DNA of 64,000 bases from positions 93,181 through 157,180 of the forward strand of contig CANMFL010000009.1 in assembly GCA_947497185.1 (NCBI GenBank). Reading direction: 5' to 3'. Below, piece by piece: positions 55,366 through 63,913 of this stretch; the first letter of the stretch is position 1, and every line of letters starts with the position of its first letter. The notes under the pieces were generated by a model. The model worked only from the letters and a program-made list of their open reading frames with translations, was not told where the DNA came from and did not search any database. The translations under genes and the position numbers were made by a program. The DNA is from an uncultured Paracoccaceae bacterium. GTDB lineage: Bacteria > Pseudomonadota > Alphaproteobacteria > Rhodobacterales > Rhodobacteraceae.

Positions 55366-56331
55366 ATGAAGCGTAGAACTCTCTTAGTCGCAACAGCCGC
55401 AACTTTGGCTGCACTATCTTCCCCAAGCTTTGCTCAAACTGCTTGGCCTGAACGCCCTGTGCGGATTGTTGTCTCATTCCCTCCTGGAGGGTCAAGCGAC
55501 TTGGTCGCGCGCTTGTTGGGCGAACAGCTTTCTGCCTCTCTCGGGCAGCAGTTTGTCGTCGAGAACAAGCCCGGCGCTGCTGGGACAACAGCAGCTTCGG
55601 CCCTGAAGGATGCTGATGCAGACGGTTATACGTTTATGCTGTCAAACCTGACGCCATTCAGCGTGGCCCCGATCCAGTTCCCGGACACACCATATGATCC
55701 GATTACGGACTTCGATCACATTACATATGTTGGAACTGTTCATCTGGGCCTTTTTGTCGCCCCGACACTTGGCATTTCTGATTTGGAAACATTTATAGAT
55801 GCCGCTAAAGCAGATCCTGGCTCTTTCGAGTATGGTAGCTCTGGTGTGGGATCATGGGGACATATCGTTGCTGAGCAGTTCCAAAATGTGACTGAAGCAG
55901 ATCTTTTTCACATTCCTTACAAAGGCTCCGGCCCGATGCGTCTTGATTTCCGTGGTGGTGTGATACCGTCAATCTTTGACGCGGTGCCGCAGAACCTTCC
56001 GTCCGTTGAGGAAGGAACGGCCATACCGTTAGCAATCTCAGCGGACGAACGGTTGTCCTCTCTGCCTGATGTGCCAACATTTACCGAACTTGGATACGAC
56101 ATTGTCGCAGAGAACTGGCTCGGCTTCAGCGCCCCCGCAGGCGTGCCCGACCAGATCAAAGCCGAACTCAATTCGGCCCTGATTGAGGCGATGGACTTGC
56201 CCGAAGTGCAAGCTCAGTTTGACACATGGGGACTTATCCGAACCCCGAAAACCACTGAAGAATTTTCAGCCTATGTTGTTGATCAATTGGCGCAGTGGAC
56301 GCCGATGGTGAATGCTGTGAAGAATAACTGA
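55366..56331 (+). CDS. Tripartite tricarboxylate transporter substrate-binding protein (TctC/Bug family)
   Basis: A 321-residue periplasmic receptor. The signal peptide MKRRTLLVATAATLAALSSPSFAQ is cleaved after FAQ. AWPERPVRIVVSFPPGGSSDLVARLLGEQLSASLGQQFVVENKPGAAGTTAASALKDADADGYT is the hallmark Bug-family opening. The segment LFHIPYKGSGPMRLDFRGGV is also typical. AAGGA lies nine bases before the ATG. The ligand is probably a carboxylate, but the identity is unknown. It is the first gene of the operon under the putative RpiR control. Confidence 0.92.
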   Translation: MKRRTLLVATAATLAALSSPSFAQTAWPERPVRIVVSFPPGGSSDLVARLLGEQLSASLGQQFVVENKPGAAGTTAASALKDADADGYTFMLSNLTPFSVAPIQFPDTPYDPITDFDHITYVGTVHLGLFVAPTLGISDLETFIDAAKADPGSFEYGSSGVGSWGHIVAEQFQNVTEADLFHIPYKGSGPMRLDFRGGVIPSIFDAVPQNLPSVEEGTAIPLAISADERLSSLPDVPTFTELGYDIVAENWLGFSAPAGVPDQIKAELNSALIEAMDLPEVQAQFDTWGLIRTPKTTEEFSAYVVDQLAQWTPMVNAVKNN

Positions 56332-56345
56332 GTAGAGCAATACCA

Positions 56346-57272
56346 ATGAAAATAGCTGTTTTCTTTGTGGGTGAAGTCCACGACTCCGGTTTTAACGCAA
56401 GCGCCTTGGATGGCGCGCGCGCGGCCGAAGGGCTTGCTGAAATCAAAATTATCTCAGGTCTGCCCTATGATCAGGCTGCAATCAGAATGCGCCTGAATGA
56501 TGTGGTGCCACAAGTCGATGGCGTTGTTTTCATCGGAGGCCAAGGTAGCGTGGCCACGCCAGAGTTTGCAGCCGCTTACCCAGACAAACGATTTGCCGTA
56601 ATTCAAGGTCAAGAAATCGGTGCAAATCTGGCGAGCTACGACGTCAGGCAAGAGGATTCAGCCTTTTTGGCAGGCGTTCTGGCAGCGCACATGACACAAA
56701 CAGGCATCGTCGGGCACCTTTCCGGTCACCGCGTCAAACCTGGCATGAAGGGACGCGCGGCCTTCGTCGCCGGTGTTGCTCATGCTAACTCTTGCGTAAA
56801 GGTTTTGACCGGATTTTGCGGGACGCAAGATGACAACAGCATCACACAGATCTGGGCCAATGCTCAGATCGCGGCTGGTGCGGACATTATTTTTACAATG
56901 CTAAATGGCGCGCGCAGCGGAGCAATTGAAGCCTGCCGCGCTCACAACGTGCATCAGATCGGCAACGCGTTAGACTGGGTTCCTGTTGCGCCTGACGTGT
57001 TTTTAGCCTCAGCCATTGCGCGCATTGATCTGGGTGTTGAACGCGCAATCGCGGACATGGCCGCGAAGATCACGCCAAAATCAGTGGTTCAATTCGGACT
57101 AACGGATGGAGCATGCGTAAGACTGTCCATGGGCGATAATGTCTCCAGTGACGCGAAAGAACAGGTTGCAATCGCGGAACAGAACATACGAGCGGGCGAA
57201 ATCACAATCCCAAGCACCTATGATGGACCTGAATTTCAACTGAAAGACTCGTCATGCGCGGCAAAAGCCTGA
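56346..57272 (+). CDS. BMP-family (PnrA-like) protein without a signal peptide
   Basis: A 308-residue protein with the fold of BMP nucleoside-binding lipoproteins: MKIAVFFVGEVHDSGFNASALDGARAAEGL, VDGVVFIGGQGSVATPEFAAAYPDKRFAVIQGQE, EDSAFLAGVLAAHMTQTGIVGHLSG and AQIAAGADIIFTMLNGARSGAIEACR. The N-terminus starts directly with the first beta strand and has no signal peptide or lipobox. It is probably cytoplasmic. Its position between tctC and tctB is odd for an ABC-type binding protein. Possible roles are an intracellular ligand sensor or an enzyme. It overlaps tctB by 19 nt. Confidence 0.75.
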   Translation: MKIAVFFVGEVHDSGFNASALDGARAAEGLAEIKIISGLPYDQAAIRMRLNDVVPQVDGVVFIGGQGSVATPEFAAAYPDKRFAVIQGQEIGANLASYDVRQEDSAFLAGVLAAHMTQTGIVGHLSGHRVKPGMKGRAAFVAGVAHANSCVKVLTGFCGTQDDNSITQIWANAQIAAGADIIFTMLNGARSGAIEACRAHNVHQIGNALDWVPVAPDVFLASAIARIDLGVERAIADMAAKITPKSVVQFGLTDGACVRLSMGDNVSSDAKEQVAIAEQNIRAGEITIPSTYDGPEFQLKDSSCAAKA

Positions 57273-57700
57273 TTTCACATCTTGGCCCAATTATCATGCT
57301 TTTGGCTGGATTGGCCTTTGCATGGGGGGCCGTGGCGACACTGGATCTCGGGACTTTTCGCAGGATGGGTCCCGGTGCCTTCCCACTCTTGGTTGGTGGC
57401 GTTCTAACAGTTTTGGCGGCGATTTGCTTAGTTCAGAACATTCGCAGCCCTATAGGTGTTGGCCCCGCGGACTATATCGCGGTTTTGGGTGTGATTGTCG
57501 GCGTCGCGGTTTTTGCCTTTTTCACGCCACGCTTGGGCGTGTTGCCAGCGACTGCAATAGCCGTACTTGCAACCGGATCAGCCATTCCAGACTTCAAGTG
57601 GCCCTACCGCATCATGCTTGCATTTGGTGTTGCGATTAGCGTTTGGTTAATTTTCGTTAAAGGTCTTGGAATGCCGTTCGTCGCCATCAAAGGGCTCTAA
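57254..57700 (+). CDS. Tripartite tricarboxylate transporter small membrane subunit (TctB family)
   Basis: A 148-residue protein with four hydrophobic segments: LGPIIMLLAGLAFAWGAVATLDLG, MGPGAFPLLVGGVLTVLAAICLVQNI, YIAVLGVIVGVAVFAFFTPRLGVLPATAIAVLA and IMLAFGVAISVWLIFVKGLGMPF. MGPGAFP and the ending LGMPF are typical of TctB. It overlaps the BMP-like gene upstream and ends 1 nt before tctA. Confidence 0.9.
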   Translation: MRGKSLISHLGPIIMLLAGLAFAWGAVATLDLGTFRRMGPGAFPLLVGGVLTVLAAICLVQNIRSPIGVGPADYIAVLGVIVGVAVFAFFTPRLGVLPATAIAVLATGSAIPDFKWPYRIMLAFGVAISVWLIFVKGLGMPFVAIKGL

Positions 57701-57701
57701 A

Positions 57702-59210
57702 ATGGATCTTCTTTCTAATCTCGCAATCGGATTGGCAACGGCTGCGACACCGGTCAATCTCATGTATTGCTTCATCGGTGTTTTCCTTGGAACGTTTATC
57801 GGGGTCTTGCCGGGCGTAGGCCCCTTGGCCGCAGTGGCGATGCTCTTGCCGGTCTCTTTCTACCTCGACCCCGCGACTGCATTGGTGATGCTTGCGGGCG
57901 TTTACTACGGCGCAGAGTATGGCGGCTCAATTGCGTCCATATTACTCAACATTCCGGGCACGCCATCATCATCGGTGACTTGTATCGACGGCTACCCGAT
58001 GGCTCAACAAGGTCGCGCTGGCGTCGCACTATTTGCCACTTCGGTTGCGTCATTCTTCGGGGCTATATTCGGCGTCATCGTCATGATTTCACTGTCTCCA
58101 CTGTTGGCAGAGTTTGCGCTACTCTTCCAACCGGCAGAATATTTTTCTGTCATGGTGCTCGGCTTGATCGCAGCCTCTATTGTGAGTTCATTTGGTGTAC
58201 TACGTGGGCTGATGATGGTTTGCCTCGGCGTGCTGTTGGGAACTATTGGAGTCGATATTAACACAGGCGACACCCGTTTTACGATGGGAATTGCGGAACT
58301 CAGAGATGGCATTTCACTGGTGGTTGTCGCAATGGGGTTGTTTGGGATCTCCGAAGTCATGGTCGCGTTACGCGGGGCGACGCAAAGCTATGCAGGGCAA
58401 AACTTGCGCGGTCGCGATATCTACCCAAGCTGGGCCGAGTGTCGCAGAAGTTTTATGCCCGCCTTACGCGGATCAACGATCGGGTCATTCTTCGGAACTT
58501 TGCCTGGAACAGGCCAAACCGTCGCCAGCTTTGTTGGCTACGCCGTTGAGAAAAAAGTAAGTCCGAACAAAGTCGAGTTCGGAAAAGGAGCAATAGAAGG
58601 TGTCGTAGCCCCCGAGGCCGCAAACAATGCCGCAGCCCAAACAGCCTTTATCCCCACCCTCACTCTCGGCATCCCTGGATCGACAACTATGGCGCTTATG
58701 TTGGGCGCACTTATGATCCACGGCATCACGCCTGGCCCTCGGTTGATTGCAGATCATCCCGACTTGTTTTGGGGCTTGGTCGTCAGCTTTTTGTTTGGGA
58801 ATTTTTTCCTGTTGGTTTTAAACATTCCTCTGATCGGACTTTGGGTCCGCCTGCTGCGGGTACCACATTACTATTTATACCCTACCGTCGTGATAATGAT
58901 CTGCGTCGGAGTTTATGGGGTTTCGAACTCGCTAACTGATGTTTGGGCAACGCTCGCATTTGGGATTCTGGGGTATGTGTTACGGCTATTCCGCTTCGAA
59001 CCAGCGCCGATGTTGATAGGTTTTGTGCTCGGGCCGATGATGGAAGAATACTTTCGACGGGCCATGTTACTGTCGCGAGGTGATCCTATGGTTTTCTTGG
59101 AACGCCCAGGTAGCGCTGCATTACTCACGATCAGTGTAGGCATGATGTTGATCTCAGTCATACCCTTCAAAAAAATCTCTGCAAACTTTTTCAAACGTCT
59201 ACGTATTTGA
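57702..59210 (+). CDS. Tripartite tricarboxylate transporter permease (TctA family)
   Basis: A 502-residue inner-membrane permease with about a dozen membrane segments. VFLGTFIGVLPGVGPLAAVAMLLPVSFYLDPATALVMLAGVYYGAEYGGSIASILLNIPGTPSSSVTCIDGYPMAQQGRAGVAL is the signature TctA block. The second repeat has GSFFGTLPGTGQTVASFVGYAVEKKVS and APEAANNAAAQTAFIPTLTLGIPGSTTMALMLGALMIHGITPGP. The length is normal. It is the last gene of the operon and is followed by a GC-rich hairpin at 59312. Confidence 0.95.
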   Translation: MDLLSNLAIGLATAATPVNLMYCFIGVFLGTFIGVLPGVGPLAAVAMLLPVSFYLDPATALVMLAGVYYGAEYGGSIASILLNIPGTPSSSVTCIDGYPMAQQGRAGVALFATSVASFFGAIFGVIVMISLSPLLAEFALLFQPAEYFSVMVLGLIAASIVSSFGVLRGLMMVCLGVLLGTIGVDINTGDTRFTMGIAELRDGISLVVVAMGLFGISEVMVALRGATQSYAGQNLRGRDIYPSWAECRRSFMPALRGSTIGSFFGTLPGTGQTVASFVGYAVEKKVSPNKVEFGKGAIEGVVAPEAANNAAAQTAFIPTLTLGIPGSTTMALMLGALMIHGITPGPRLIADHPDLFWGLVVSFLFGNFFLLVLNIPLIGLWVRLLRVPHYYLYPTVVIMICVGVYGVSNSLTDVWATLAFGILGYVLRLFRFEPAPMLIGFVLGPMMEEYFRRAMLLSRGDPMVFLERPGSAALLTISVGMMLISVIPFKKISANFFKRLRI

Positions 59211-59311
59211 GCGCCTATTACGGACAAACGCACGAATATGGTGGGTAGATTGGTATTTCGCAGGCGTTATCACCCTATGATGGCCCATAAGTGATGATGT
59301 CCTAATCTCAT

Positions 59312-59334
59312 GCCCTGCCCGCTAAGGGCAGGGC
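59312..59334. terminator. GC-rich hairpin between tctA and a convergent gene
   Basis: Perfect 9-nt arms GCCCTGCCC and GGGCAGGGC around GCTAA. No long T-run follows on either strand. It may act as a bidirectional terminator. A related hairpin is found next to the truncated gene copy at 50521. Confidence 0.5.
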
Positions 59335-59351
59335 AACCTGATTTAGCAATT

Positions 59352-59735
59352 TTAATCTAAAACACTCACAAATCGTTGTAGCTGTAACGCCGCTTCAACT
59401 CTCCCTACCGAGCGAAGCTGCGCGTGCCCAGAGCTGTTTCGAAAGGGATTTGGGGCTGTGCTCTGAACATCTGCAACGCAGTCGTATTCCACTTTCCATC
59501 CAAGCGCGTAAAGTGCTGTCTTTACGACAGATTTTACTGCGCGTCGTTCTGTTTTGCTCAGCGAAACTGTGACGACGAATGCCAGTTCTTTGATGTCGTC
59601 TTGATGGTAGTGAAAATCGACCCAGAGTTGTACAGTGTTGTCTGGAAAGCGATGGTCGAGCCAGTTCGCGACATCATCGAGATCGGCTTGAAGCATATCC
59701 AAGCGAACGCCTCGATCTAAAGTTTTACGGTTCAT
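59352..59735 (-). CDS. Hypothetical protein, 127 aa
   Basis: A 127-residue protein of unknown family. LDMLQADLDDVANWLDHRFPDNTVQLWVDFHYHQDDIKELAFVVTVSLSKTERRAVKSVVKTALYALGWKVEYDC suggests an alpha/beta domain. The C-terminus reads NPFRNSSGHAQLRSVGRVEAALQLQRFVSVLD. A truncated relative of the C-terminal half occurs at 50521-50745, showing that the family is mobile or duplicated. It lies at the edge of the transposon-like module to its right. Confidence 0.55.
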   Translation of the reverse strand: MNRKTLDRGVRLDMLQADLDDVANWLDHRFPDNTVQLWVDFHYHQDDIKELAFVVTVSLSKTERRAVKSVVKTALYALGWKVEYDCVADVQSTAPNPFRNSSGHAQLRSVGRVEAALQLQRFVSVLD

Positions 59736-60036
59736 TTTTCATCCTAATCATTATTGGGCGGATGAACTATTGGCCTAAATCTATTTTTGAGAAGTCAGTT
59801 TTTGGTTTGATGTTGGGGCAGCAGAAACAGCGCCTCCTGTCTTAAGTTTTGATCTCAAATCGCGGTATTTTCAACATTTTTTTAATTTTTATTCTTCGTG
59901 TCTGACTTTGTTGGCCAATATTAGTTTTGACAGCAGAAAGTAAGCGAAGGAAATCGAACCAATCATACGCCGTGGAATTGCGGTGCGACCCTCCAGACCA
60001 AAATCTTGACCGTTATTTCATAACCGGAGGTTCCAA
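59736..60036. other. AT-rich spacer with two imperfect direct repeats
   Basis: About 300 bp with long T-runs. TTGGCC-N9-TTTTGA (59770-59790) and TTGGCC-N8-TTTTGA (59911-59930) are direct repeats and could be transposase-binding sites of the Tn7-like module. No gene seen. Confidence 0.35.
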
Positions 60037-60402
60037 ATGAATGCGTTTACCAACTTTGATCACTGCGTCGCGTTTGTGCGCGATCGCACACCGATTCACG
60101 ATTTCGTCGAGCAATATCAATCTGCTTTGTGCCATGCAGCTCATGTTTTAGGGGGTGCGCAAGCCGTCCAGGAGTTAGATCGATTGTTCGGGGACCTGTC
60201 TCGTGAGGGCACCATCGGATTACACGCGCGTCGCCGCATCGACCGCATAATCGGGCTCTTCGAGCAAGATGATGACAACGAATACGACGACCAGAAACCC
60301 ATGTTCATCGAGCTGCCCGACGCAATAGTCGCGGAAATATGCGTGCTTGTTGACGGCTTGAAAGACGCTTTGCGGCAGTCGGTTTGCCCACACGCATCCT
60401 GA
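60037..60402 (+). CDS. Hypothetical protein, 121 aa
   Basis: A 121-residue mostly helical, acidic protein (HDFVEQYQSALCHAAHVLGGAQAVQELDRLFGDLS, RRRIDRIIGLFEQDDDNEYDDQKP). GGAGG lies seven bases before its ATG, supporting translation. No family is recognised. It is the first of two small genes leading into the TnsA/TnsB-like genes and may be an accessory gene of the transposon. Confidence 0.6.
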   Translation: MNAFTNFDHCVAFVRDRTPIHDFVEQYQSALCHAAHVLGGAQAVQELDRLFGDLSREGTIGLHARRRIDRIIGLFEQDDDNEYDDQKPMFIELPDAIVAEICVLVDGLKDALRQSVCPHAS

Positions 60403-60452
60403 AGTCTGTTCAACTCTTTATCCCCTCCCACCATCATTAAGGAGAGTCAGAA

Positions 60453-60758
60453 ATGACCTTTATTCCCAAAAGCGCACAATTTCGCGTTGATGCACGCTTG
60501 CAAGACCATCTCAACGAGAACGGCGCCACGCTATCAGAATTGCTGATCGCGATTGGCGATATTTTTGTAATCTCGGCGCTTGAGAAGCTACAGAGCGGCA
60601 GTATTTGCTGTGCAAAATGTCAGGAACAGTATGTCGAGGATATCGTCGACTGCTTGTGCGGAGCTTACGACACGCGCGCTGCCACAAGGTCCGATTTCGA
60701 CGCAGCAGTACGATGGCACGGTGCAAAATTATCGGAAATAGATTTTTCGGTATTGTGA
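60453..60758 (+). CDS. Hypothetical protein with CxxC motif, 101 aa
   Basis: A 101-residue protein with a cysteine cluster ICCAKCQEQYVEDIVDCLCGAYDT that could bind a metal. It is helical elsewhere (LQDHLNENGATLSELLIAIGDIFVISALEKLQ). AAGGAG precedes the ATG. No family is recognised. It lies 51 nt after the 121-aa gene and 146 nt before the TnsA-like gene, on the same strand. Confidence 0.55.
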   Translation: MTFIPKSAQFRVDARLQDHLNENGATLSELLIAIGDIFVISALEKLQSGSICCAKCQEQYVEDIVDCLCGAYDTRAATRSDFDAAVRWHGAKLSEIDFSVL

Positions 60759-60904
60759 GTTTGTTAAGTAAAATCAATACGATGCGGCGATAGCTCAACC
60801 CATCAGAGCTTTTTGCCGCAAATTTAACAAACGGCACAACATTCTCATTAGCCGAGCTCGAGTGCTTTCTCGAGCTTGGCAGGAAACAAGAAAAAGAGAC
60901 TGTT

Positions 60905-61702
60905 ATGAACAATCCTAAAATGCTTCGTAAACATACCCCTGCATCCACAGCTGATACGGCTCGCTTTATTGACCAGGAATCCCACTTGTTGTCGTGCCCT
61001 GAAGCGCATTCGTCGCTGCACGACAATCCCAGCGACGTTGACCTTTTTGAGGCAGCGGTGAGACTGCCGTCGGCTTCATCGGCTGGGAGAAATGTTCCGA
61101 AATCGAGTGCGCAATGTGCAAGTAGGCAAGTCGTGATTGGAACCAGCCCAGGCCGCTTAATCCAGCTCGACAGCGATCTTGAGTATAAGGTGGCGTTGAT
61201 TTTGTCGGTCAGGCCAGACCTCGCTGACTTGCGAGAGCAGGTCTGCTTCAAATGGTTGGACGGCAGCGGAAAACAGTGCCGGCATTTCTTTGACTTTGTT
61301 GCGACAAATAAGAGCGGTGAGCGAACGGCCATCATTGTGAAGGCAGCGTCGCGCTTAAAAAGTCCGCGGTTGCAACGCGAAATCAAGATGATCGCTTCGT
61401 CGGCAGTGCGAGGCTTTGCTGACCGTGTGACCGTTGTAACCCAGCGTGATATCGATCCGATAGAACTGCATAATGCGAGATTGCTGCATGAAGTTCGACA
61501 CGCTGATCTGGATGCTGATCAAGCAGCAGAAGCTGTAACGTCAGGCTTAGTGGGGGCCGCGAGTATAGCTGATCTGACGGCGCTCATCGGAATGGGTGGG
61601 CGTGGGTTCCGCGCATTGGCTCGTCTCATCAGGGCGCAGGCCTTGGTCATGCTGGACAGTGGAATGGTTACGCATGCGTCGCTGGTGCGGAGGGCGGTCT
61701 GA
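60905..61702 (+). CDS. tnsA: TnsA-like endonuclease
   Basis: A 265-residue protein. The middle has the TnsA nuclease layout: RLIQLDSDLEYKVALILSVRPDLADLREQVCFKW (Glu), then CRHFFDFVATNKSGERTAIIVKAASRLKSP (Asp and a terminal Lys in the IVK strand), then FADRVTVVTQRDIDPIELHNARLLHEV. In Tn7-like elements TnsA cuts the 5' ends while TnsB cuts the 3' ends, allowing cut-and-paste transposition. The first 80 residues are unconserved. It abuts tnsB with a TGATG overlap. The family call rests on the motif pattern and the neighbour. Confidence 0.72.
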   Translation: MNNPKMLRKHTPASTADTARFIDQESHLLSCPEAHSSLHDNPSDVDLFEAAVRLPSASSAGRNVPKSSAQCASRQVVIGTSPGRLIQLDSDLEYKVALILSVRPDLADLREQVCFKWLDGSGKQCRHFFDFVATNKSGERTAIIVKAASRLKSPRLQREIKMIASSAVRGFADRVTVVTQRDIDPIELHNARLLHEVRHADLDADQAAEAVTSGLVGAASIADLTALIGMGGRGFRALARLIRAQALVMLDSGMVTHASLVRRAV

Positions 61703-63675
61703 TGCTTGTTTATCGACCAAGTGAACAACAATCGCGACTTGCTTTTAGCGCGTGGGATGAAATTGTCTTGGATGGCGTGGCATTTCGCGTCACCGACGAG
61801 ACGGAAAAAGGGTTTGTGCTGGTTCGTGTCGACGGGACTGGTGTCGCTGAACTTTTTGAGCACGCAGCAATGTCGCGCCGTTCCAATGCTGGCAGTTTAA
61901 CTCTCAATAGAAATAAGTTTCGACCGGAGAATGCTGTTCAGGAGGCACACAGCAACGCGAATTTACTGGCGACACTGACCGATACTGCCCGCGATGAAGT
62001 GTTGTATCGCTTGGCGATGGTCGATGCGACGAATGAAATGCATGCGGTGGGGATGCTTACGCGGAGCGAGTCGTCGATTCGCTCAAACATGCTGTTGATC
62101 CGAGAACGTGCCACGGAATTGTTGGAAATGAACAGCGGAACCGCTGACAAACGCGTTTCCCGTAAAACAGAAACTGCTGCCGGCGTTGGAGCTTCGACTC
62201 TGCTCAGGTGGCACAGAAAACATGACAAAGGTGGCATCAATGCTCTGGCTGATAAACGTCATCAACGTGGATATAGGGCTCGGCGTCTGTCGCAGGACGA
62301 ATTGCTCATCTTGTCACGTGAGGTCACCAAGTTTGTAAGTATAGAAAGACCTACAAAGGAGATAATTTTCAAAAATGTTCAGCGTGCCTTTGCCGAGGAA
62401 AACACGCGTCGCGAAGGTGAGAACTCGACTTTGCTAACAGTGCCTTCTCGCGAGACGGTACGCTTACAAATCAATAAAATTGATCCGTTCGTTGCGATGT
62501 GTGGGCGCGAGGGGCTTTCAAAGGCGAAGGCCAAGTTTGCGCCATTACGACAAGGGCTTCAGGTCACGCGGCCGCTCGAGCGTGTTGAAATCGATGAATA
62601 CCGTATCGATCTAAGTACATTTATGGCGACATCGGGTGCTCTTGATTACTTTCCAGAAGGTGCGCTGAGTTCTCTTGGGCTGACTGGTGGGAAAGATCGT
62701 TGGTGGGTGTCGGCCGCAATTTGTTGCGCGACGAAATGCTTGGTCGGAATGTGTATGACACGCAGTCCCTCATCGCAAAGTGCGATCAAAACCATCGAAA
62801 TGATAACGCGTGACAAGGGTGTTTGGTCAGATGCGGTGGGTGCACTTTCTTCGTGGAATCAAAGCGGTGGTATTGGGCTCATTGTTGCCGATAACGGATC
62901 TGCTTTCACAGCTGCAAAGACAAAAACGGTCATGAAGGACTTGGGTACGGCATATATGAATCCGCCGAAGGGACCGTCGGAATTGCGTGGAACAATCGAG
63001 CGCGTGTTCGGCACAATGGCGCGGGACTTGTTGCCACGACTGACGGGGCGGACATTCTCTGATGTCGTAGAAAAGGGAGATTACGACTCTCAGGGTCGAA
63101 CGGCTCTATCTGTCGAGGATGTTTGCGAAGCGCTGATCCGGTGGGTTGTTGATATTTACCATCGGACACCTCATCGCGGGCTATCTGGTCGGACACCTGC
63201 CGAAGCGTGGGACGAACTTACAGAAAAGTATGGGGTCACGCCGCCACCAGACCTGCGGACACGCCGTCTTGTGTTCGGTACTGAACTCAAGCGTAAAGTC
63301 GGCAAACACGGCATTCGTGTTCTCAACATCAATTACCACCACCCGTCGATCGCCGAGTGGCTGCTACATAACGAAAATCGTGAAGTGAAAGTGCGTTGGT
63401 ATGCAAGCGATATTGGCGCTGTCGCGGTTGAAGTGGATGGTGAGTGGATCGAAGTCCCAGCCGTATTCGATCGCTTTAAGGGCGTGACAGGAACGACGTG
63501 GCAAGCAGACATTAAACAGTCTGCGCATGTCATCGAAGCAGTCAGAAGTGTTAAATCAAAGAGTTATCAACGATGCGATCTCGGCAATCGAAACGCTGAA
63601 TTCAAACGCGATGGCGGCATTGGGCATTTTGCAAGAGGACTGGTCGGACGAGCGGATTGCTCGCGAGGAAAGTGA
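61702..63675 (+). CDS. tnsB: TnsB/TniA-like DDE transposase
   Basis: A 657-residue transposase of the Mu/TnsB/TniA group. HTH regions lie in the first 220 residues (TAAGVGASTLLRWHRKHDKGGINALADKRHQRGYRARRLSQDE). The integrase core has RVEIDEYRIDLS (first Asp), LIVADNGSAFTAAKTKTVMKDLG (second Asp) and GTIERVFGTMARDLLPRLTGRTF (Glu). The Mu-type C-terminal barrel follows (PHRGLSGRTPAEAWDELTEKYG). From about residue 620 the sequence loses its character (RNAEFKRDGGIGHFARGLVG), suggesting a frameshift into the frame at 63527. Confidence 0.82.
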   Translation: MLVYRPSEQQSRLAFSAWDEIVLDGVAFRVTDETEKGFVLVRVDGTGVAELFEHAAMSRRSNAGSLTLNRNKFRPENAVQEAHSNANLLATLTDTARDEVLYRLAMVDATNEMHAVGMLTRSESSIRSNMLLIRERATELLEMNSGTADKRVSRKTETAAGVGASTLLRWHRKHDKGGINALADKRHQRGYRARRLSQDELLILSREVTKFVSIERPTKEIIFKNVQRAFAEENTRREGENSTLLTVPSRETVRLQINKIDPFVAMCGREGLSKAKAKFAPLRQGLQVTRPLERVEIDEYRIDLSTFMATSGALDYFPEGALSSLGLTGGKDRWWVSAAICCATKCLVGMCMTRSPSSQSAIKTIEMITRDKGVWSDAVGALSSWNQSGGIGLIVADNGSAFTAAKTKTVMKDLGTAYMNPPKGPSELRGTIERVFGTMARDLLPRLTGRTFSDVVEKGDYDSQGRTALSVEDVCEALIRWVVDIYHRTPHRGLSGRTPAEAWDELTEKYGVTPPPDLRTRRLVFGTELKRKVGKHGIRVLNINYHHPSIAEWLLHNENREVKVRWYASDIGAVAVEVDGEWIEVPAVFDRFKGVTGTTWQADIKQSAHVIEAVRSVKSKSYQRCDLGNRNAEFKRDGGIGHFARGLVGRADCSRGK

Positions 63676-63913
63676 GTTGCTTGGTTTCTTCCGCGACGAT
63701 TTCGATACCGAAGATCCTGCCGCCATATTCGGCAACAACGATGGCTTTGGCACCGTAGTCTCTGAAACATCAGCACAAACCTCACTTTGTGAAAACGATT
63801 TCTTTTCTTCCGGAATGAGCCCTGCGGCCGAATTTTCTCCTCAGGATGCGCAGGTGAATGAAGCGAGACCAAACCCCAAGCGCGCCTCCAACATCAAGTT
63901 TTCGGAGAAGTGA
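63527..63913 (+). CDS. Probable displaced C-terminus of the TnsB-like transposase
   Basis: This frame overlaps the end of the tnsB-like gene in the +1 phase. VINDAISAIETLNSNAMAALGILQEDWSDERIAREESELLGFFRDDFD reads like a regular helical C-terminal tail of a Mu/TniA transposase that would contact the ATPase subunit. The in-frame tnsB end does not. The remainder is acidic and Ser/Pro-rich. It may be a separate gene, a product of programmed frameshifting, or the result of an indel near 63545-63575. There is no good ribosome binding site before its ATG. Confidence 0.45.
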   Translation: MSSKQSEVLNQRVINDAISAIETLNSNAMAALGILQEDWSDERIAREESELLGFFRDDFDTEDPAAIFGNNDGFGTVVSETSAQTSLCENDFFSSGMSPAAEFSPQDAQVNEARPNPKRASNIKFSEK

